Shown one piece after another: positions 62,998-64,000 of a stretch of 64,000 bases of DNA. The notes beneath the pieces are model-generated. The model was not told the origin of the DNA, did not search any database, and worked only from the letters and a program-made list of their open reading frames with translations. A program made the position numbers and the translations under genes. The first letter of the stretch is position 1. Every line of letters starts with the position of its first letter. The DNA comes from an uncultured Lachnospiraceae bacterium (lineage in GTDB: Bacteria; Bacillota; Clostridia; Lachnospirales; Lachnospiraceae). The stretch covers positions 1-64,000 of the forward strand of contig CANOKL010000020.1 of the NCBI GenBank assembly GCA_947566645.1, written 5' to 3'.

Positions 62998-63741
62998 ATG
63001 TTTCAGGGATATTATGATCTGGCTTCTAACATGATTACACAGAACCGGAATTTGAATGTGATCAGTAATAACATGGCGAATGTATCCACCCCGGGATACA
63101 AGGCTGATAAGCTGATTGAGAGTACCTTCCGGGAAGAGATGATCTACCGCTATGACCAGCAGGGAAAGACCCAGGTAGGTACGGTTTCAAGAATGAACAT
63201 TGCAGATGAGCGGGTGACGAATTACGCTGAGGGGGGCTTAAGAGAGACTGGCGGAGCGCTGGATGTAGGCCTCACCGGAGACGGTTTTTTTGCAGTACAG
63301 ACCAATAATGGTGTTGTATATACGAGAAATGGATCCTTTAATCTGGATAATGAGCGCTATCTGGTCCTGCCTGGCATCGGGCGCGTACTGGGCACAGACG
63401 GAGCCCCCATCCAGCTTCCGACCGATGCTGTTGGAATTGATAAGCAGGGGAATATTACGTCTGAGGATGGGTATCAGAGATATGGCACACTCCGGGTTGT
63501 GGATTTTGCCGACTATGATCAGCTTACGAAGATTACCGGCGGAGTATTCCGTGCCACGGGGCAGCCTCAGGCAGCAGCGAATGCCCAGATAAACCAGAAA
63601 TACACAGAGTATTCCAATACTTCTATGGCGGAAGAGATGACACGGATGATGAGCGGGCAGAGAGTGCTTCAGGGGTCTGCACAGATCCTGAAGATCTACG
63701 ACCAGCTGATCGGAAAGATTGTAACTCTCGGCGGACAGTAG
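62998..63741 (+). CDS. Flagellar rod protein of the FlgF/FlgG family
   Basis: The 247-residue protein starts at ATG 62998 behind AAGGAGAGG. It has the rod N-terminus (ITQNRNLNVISNNMANVSTP GYKADKLIEST), a central DVGLTGDGFFAVQTNNGVVY TRNGSF and the C-terminal MMSGQRVLQGSAQILKIYDQ. It follows fliA without a gap. FlgF and FlgG cannot be told apart surely; the first of the pair is here more likely FlgF. Confidence 0.85.
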   Translation: MFQGYYDLASNMITQNRNLNVISNNMANVSTPGYKADKLIESTFREEMIYRYDQQGKTQVGTVSRMNIADERVTNYAEGGLRETGGALDVGLTGDGFFAVQTNNGVVYTRNGSFNLDNERYLVLPGIGRVLGTDGAPIQLPTDAVGIDKQGNITSEDGYQRYGTLRVVDFADYDQLTKITGGVFRATGQPQAAANAQINQKYTEYSNTSMAEEMTRMMSGQRVLQGSAQILKIYDQLIGKIVTLGGQ

Positions 63742-63796
63742 GAGTATAACCAGCACCGCGATCAGAACTAAAAGGAGCAGGAGAGGAGATAAATAT

Positions 63797-64000
63797 ATGT
63801 ATACATCATTTTACACTGCCGCACGGGGCGCGATGGAGGAGCAGAAGAAGCTTGACGTTGTTGCGAATAACTTTGCAAATGTAAATAACTATGGATATAA
63901 GTCTAAGGCCGCTGTATTTTCCGATCTGATGTATTATAACCTGAATAACTACAGGGGGGATGATACTCCCATGAAGTCAGGCGTGGGTATTGTTGTGGAA
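63797..64000 (+). CDS. Flagellar rod protein of the FlgF/FlgG family (partial)
   Basis: The frame opens at ATG 63797 behind GGAGAGGAG and is cut by the window end after 68 codons. The start YTSFYTAARGAMEEQKKLDV VANNFANVNNYGYKSKAAVF is the rod/hook N-terminal motif. It is the second of two adjacent rod genes, so probably FlgG. Confidence 0.85.
   Translation, partial: MYTSFYTAARGAMEEQKKLDVVANNFANVNNYGYKSKAAVFSDLMYYNLNNYRGDDTPMKSGVGIVVE

Overview
The window looks like a chromosomal segment of a flagellated, anaerobic Firmicute of the Lachnospiraceae type. This rests on gene content and style: AGGAGG-type ribosome sites, a FliY that fuses CheC-like and FliN domains, RicT, a TIGR03905 TSCPD protein, DUF6147- and DUF4367-type proteins, a FeoA-FeoA-FeoB operon with a Cys-rich FeoB partner, and a YesN/YesM two-component system. 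No rRNA or tRNA gene, CRISPR array or complete insertion sequence was found.

Layout. 0-1.3 kb: the tail of an unknown gene and a divergent murG. 1.3-7.2 kb: an accessory, decaying region with short tandem repeats, a candidate structured RNA, a DUF4367 membrane protein, one intact and two broken copies of a small secreted DUF6147-like protein on a triplicated cassette, and scraps of nuclease, ABC-ATPase and AAA-ATPase genes. 7.2-20.4 kb: housekeeping genes (TSCPD protein, mtnN, a membrane protein, pgi, an Orn/Lys/Arg decarboxylase-like enzyme, rpoB, rpoC). 20.4-24 kb: an iron(II) uptake operon behind a Fur-box promoter, led by a short Fur-like protein. 24-26.7 kb: a type I toxin/antisense-RNA locus, a YefM/YoeB toxin-antitoxin pair and an AAA-ATPase/PD-(D/E)XK protein. 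26.9-33.4 kb: a large secreted DUF1593 protein, then a response regulator, sensor kinase and solute-binding protein that probably form one sensing unit. 33.5-40 kb: putP with a structured leader, holB, ricT, trmN and a chemoreceptor. 40.3-64 kb: a near-continuous fla/che operon from a lytic transglycosylase and flgB to a rod gene cut by the window edge.

The flagellar operon encodes the rod, MS ring, switch, export gate and ATPase, hook and cap, stator, CheY and sigma-28. Its order is unusual: flgC lies between cheY and fliY instead of after flgB, no fliL stands between motB and fliM, and flhF, flhG and the other chemotaxis genes normally found between flhA and fliA are absent here. FliY carries two copies of an LSQEEIEKLL peptide in its linker, resembling the CheY-binding peptide at the N-terminus of FliM.

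The most novel signal is a pair of about 180-nt elements, 50 kb apart and in opposite orientation (1460-1641 minus, 51381-51590 plus). Their roughly 89-nt cores are about 91% identical. The long inverted arms around the cores are unrelated in sequence between the copies but pair within each copy, and base changes inside the core also covary. This is the pattern expected of a structured RNA, and I could not match it to a known class by eye. Both copies abut minisatellites. Several other dispersed palindromes (the GGGGACGGGG terminator-like family and a CAGCAGGTCTG motif) also punctuate the window.
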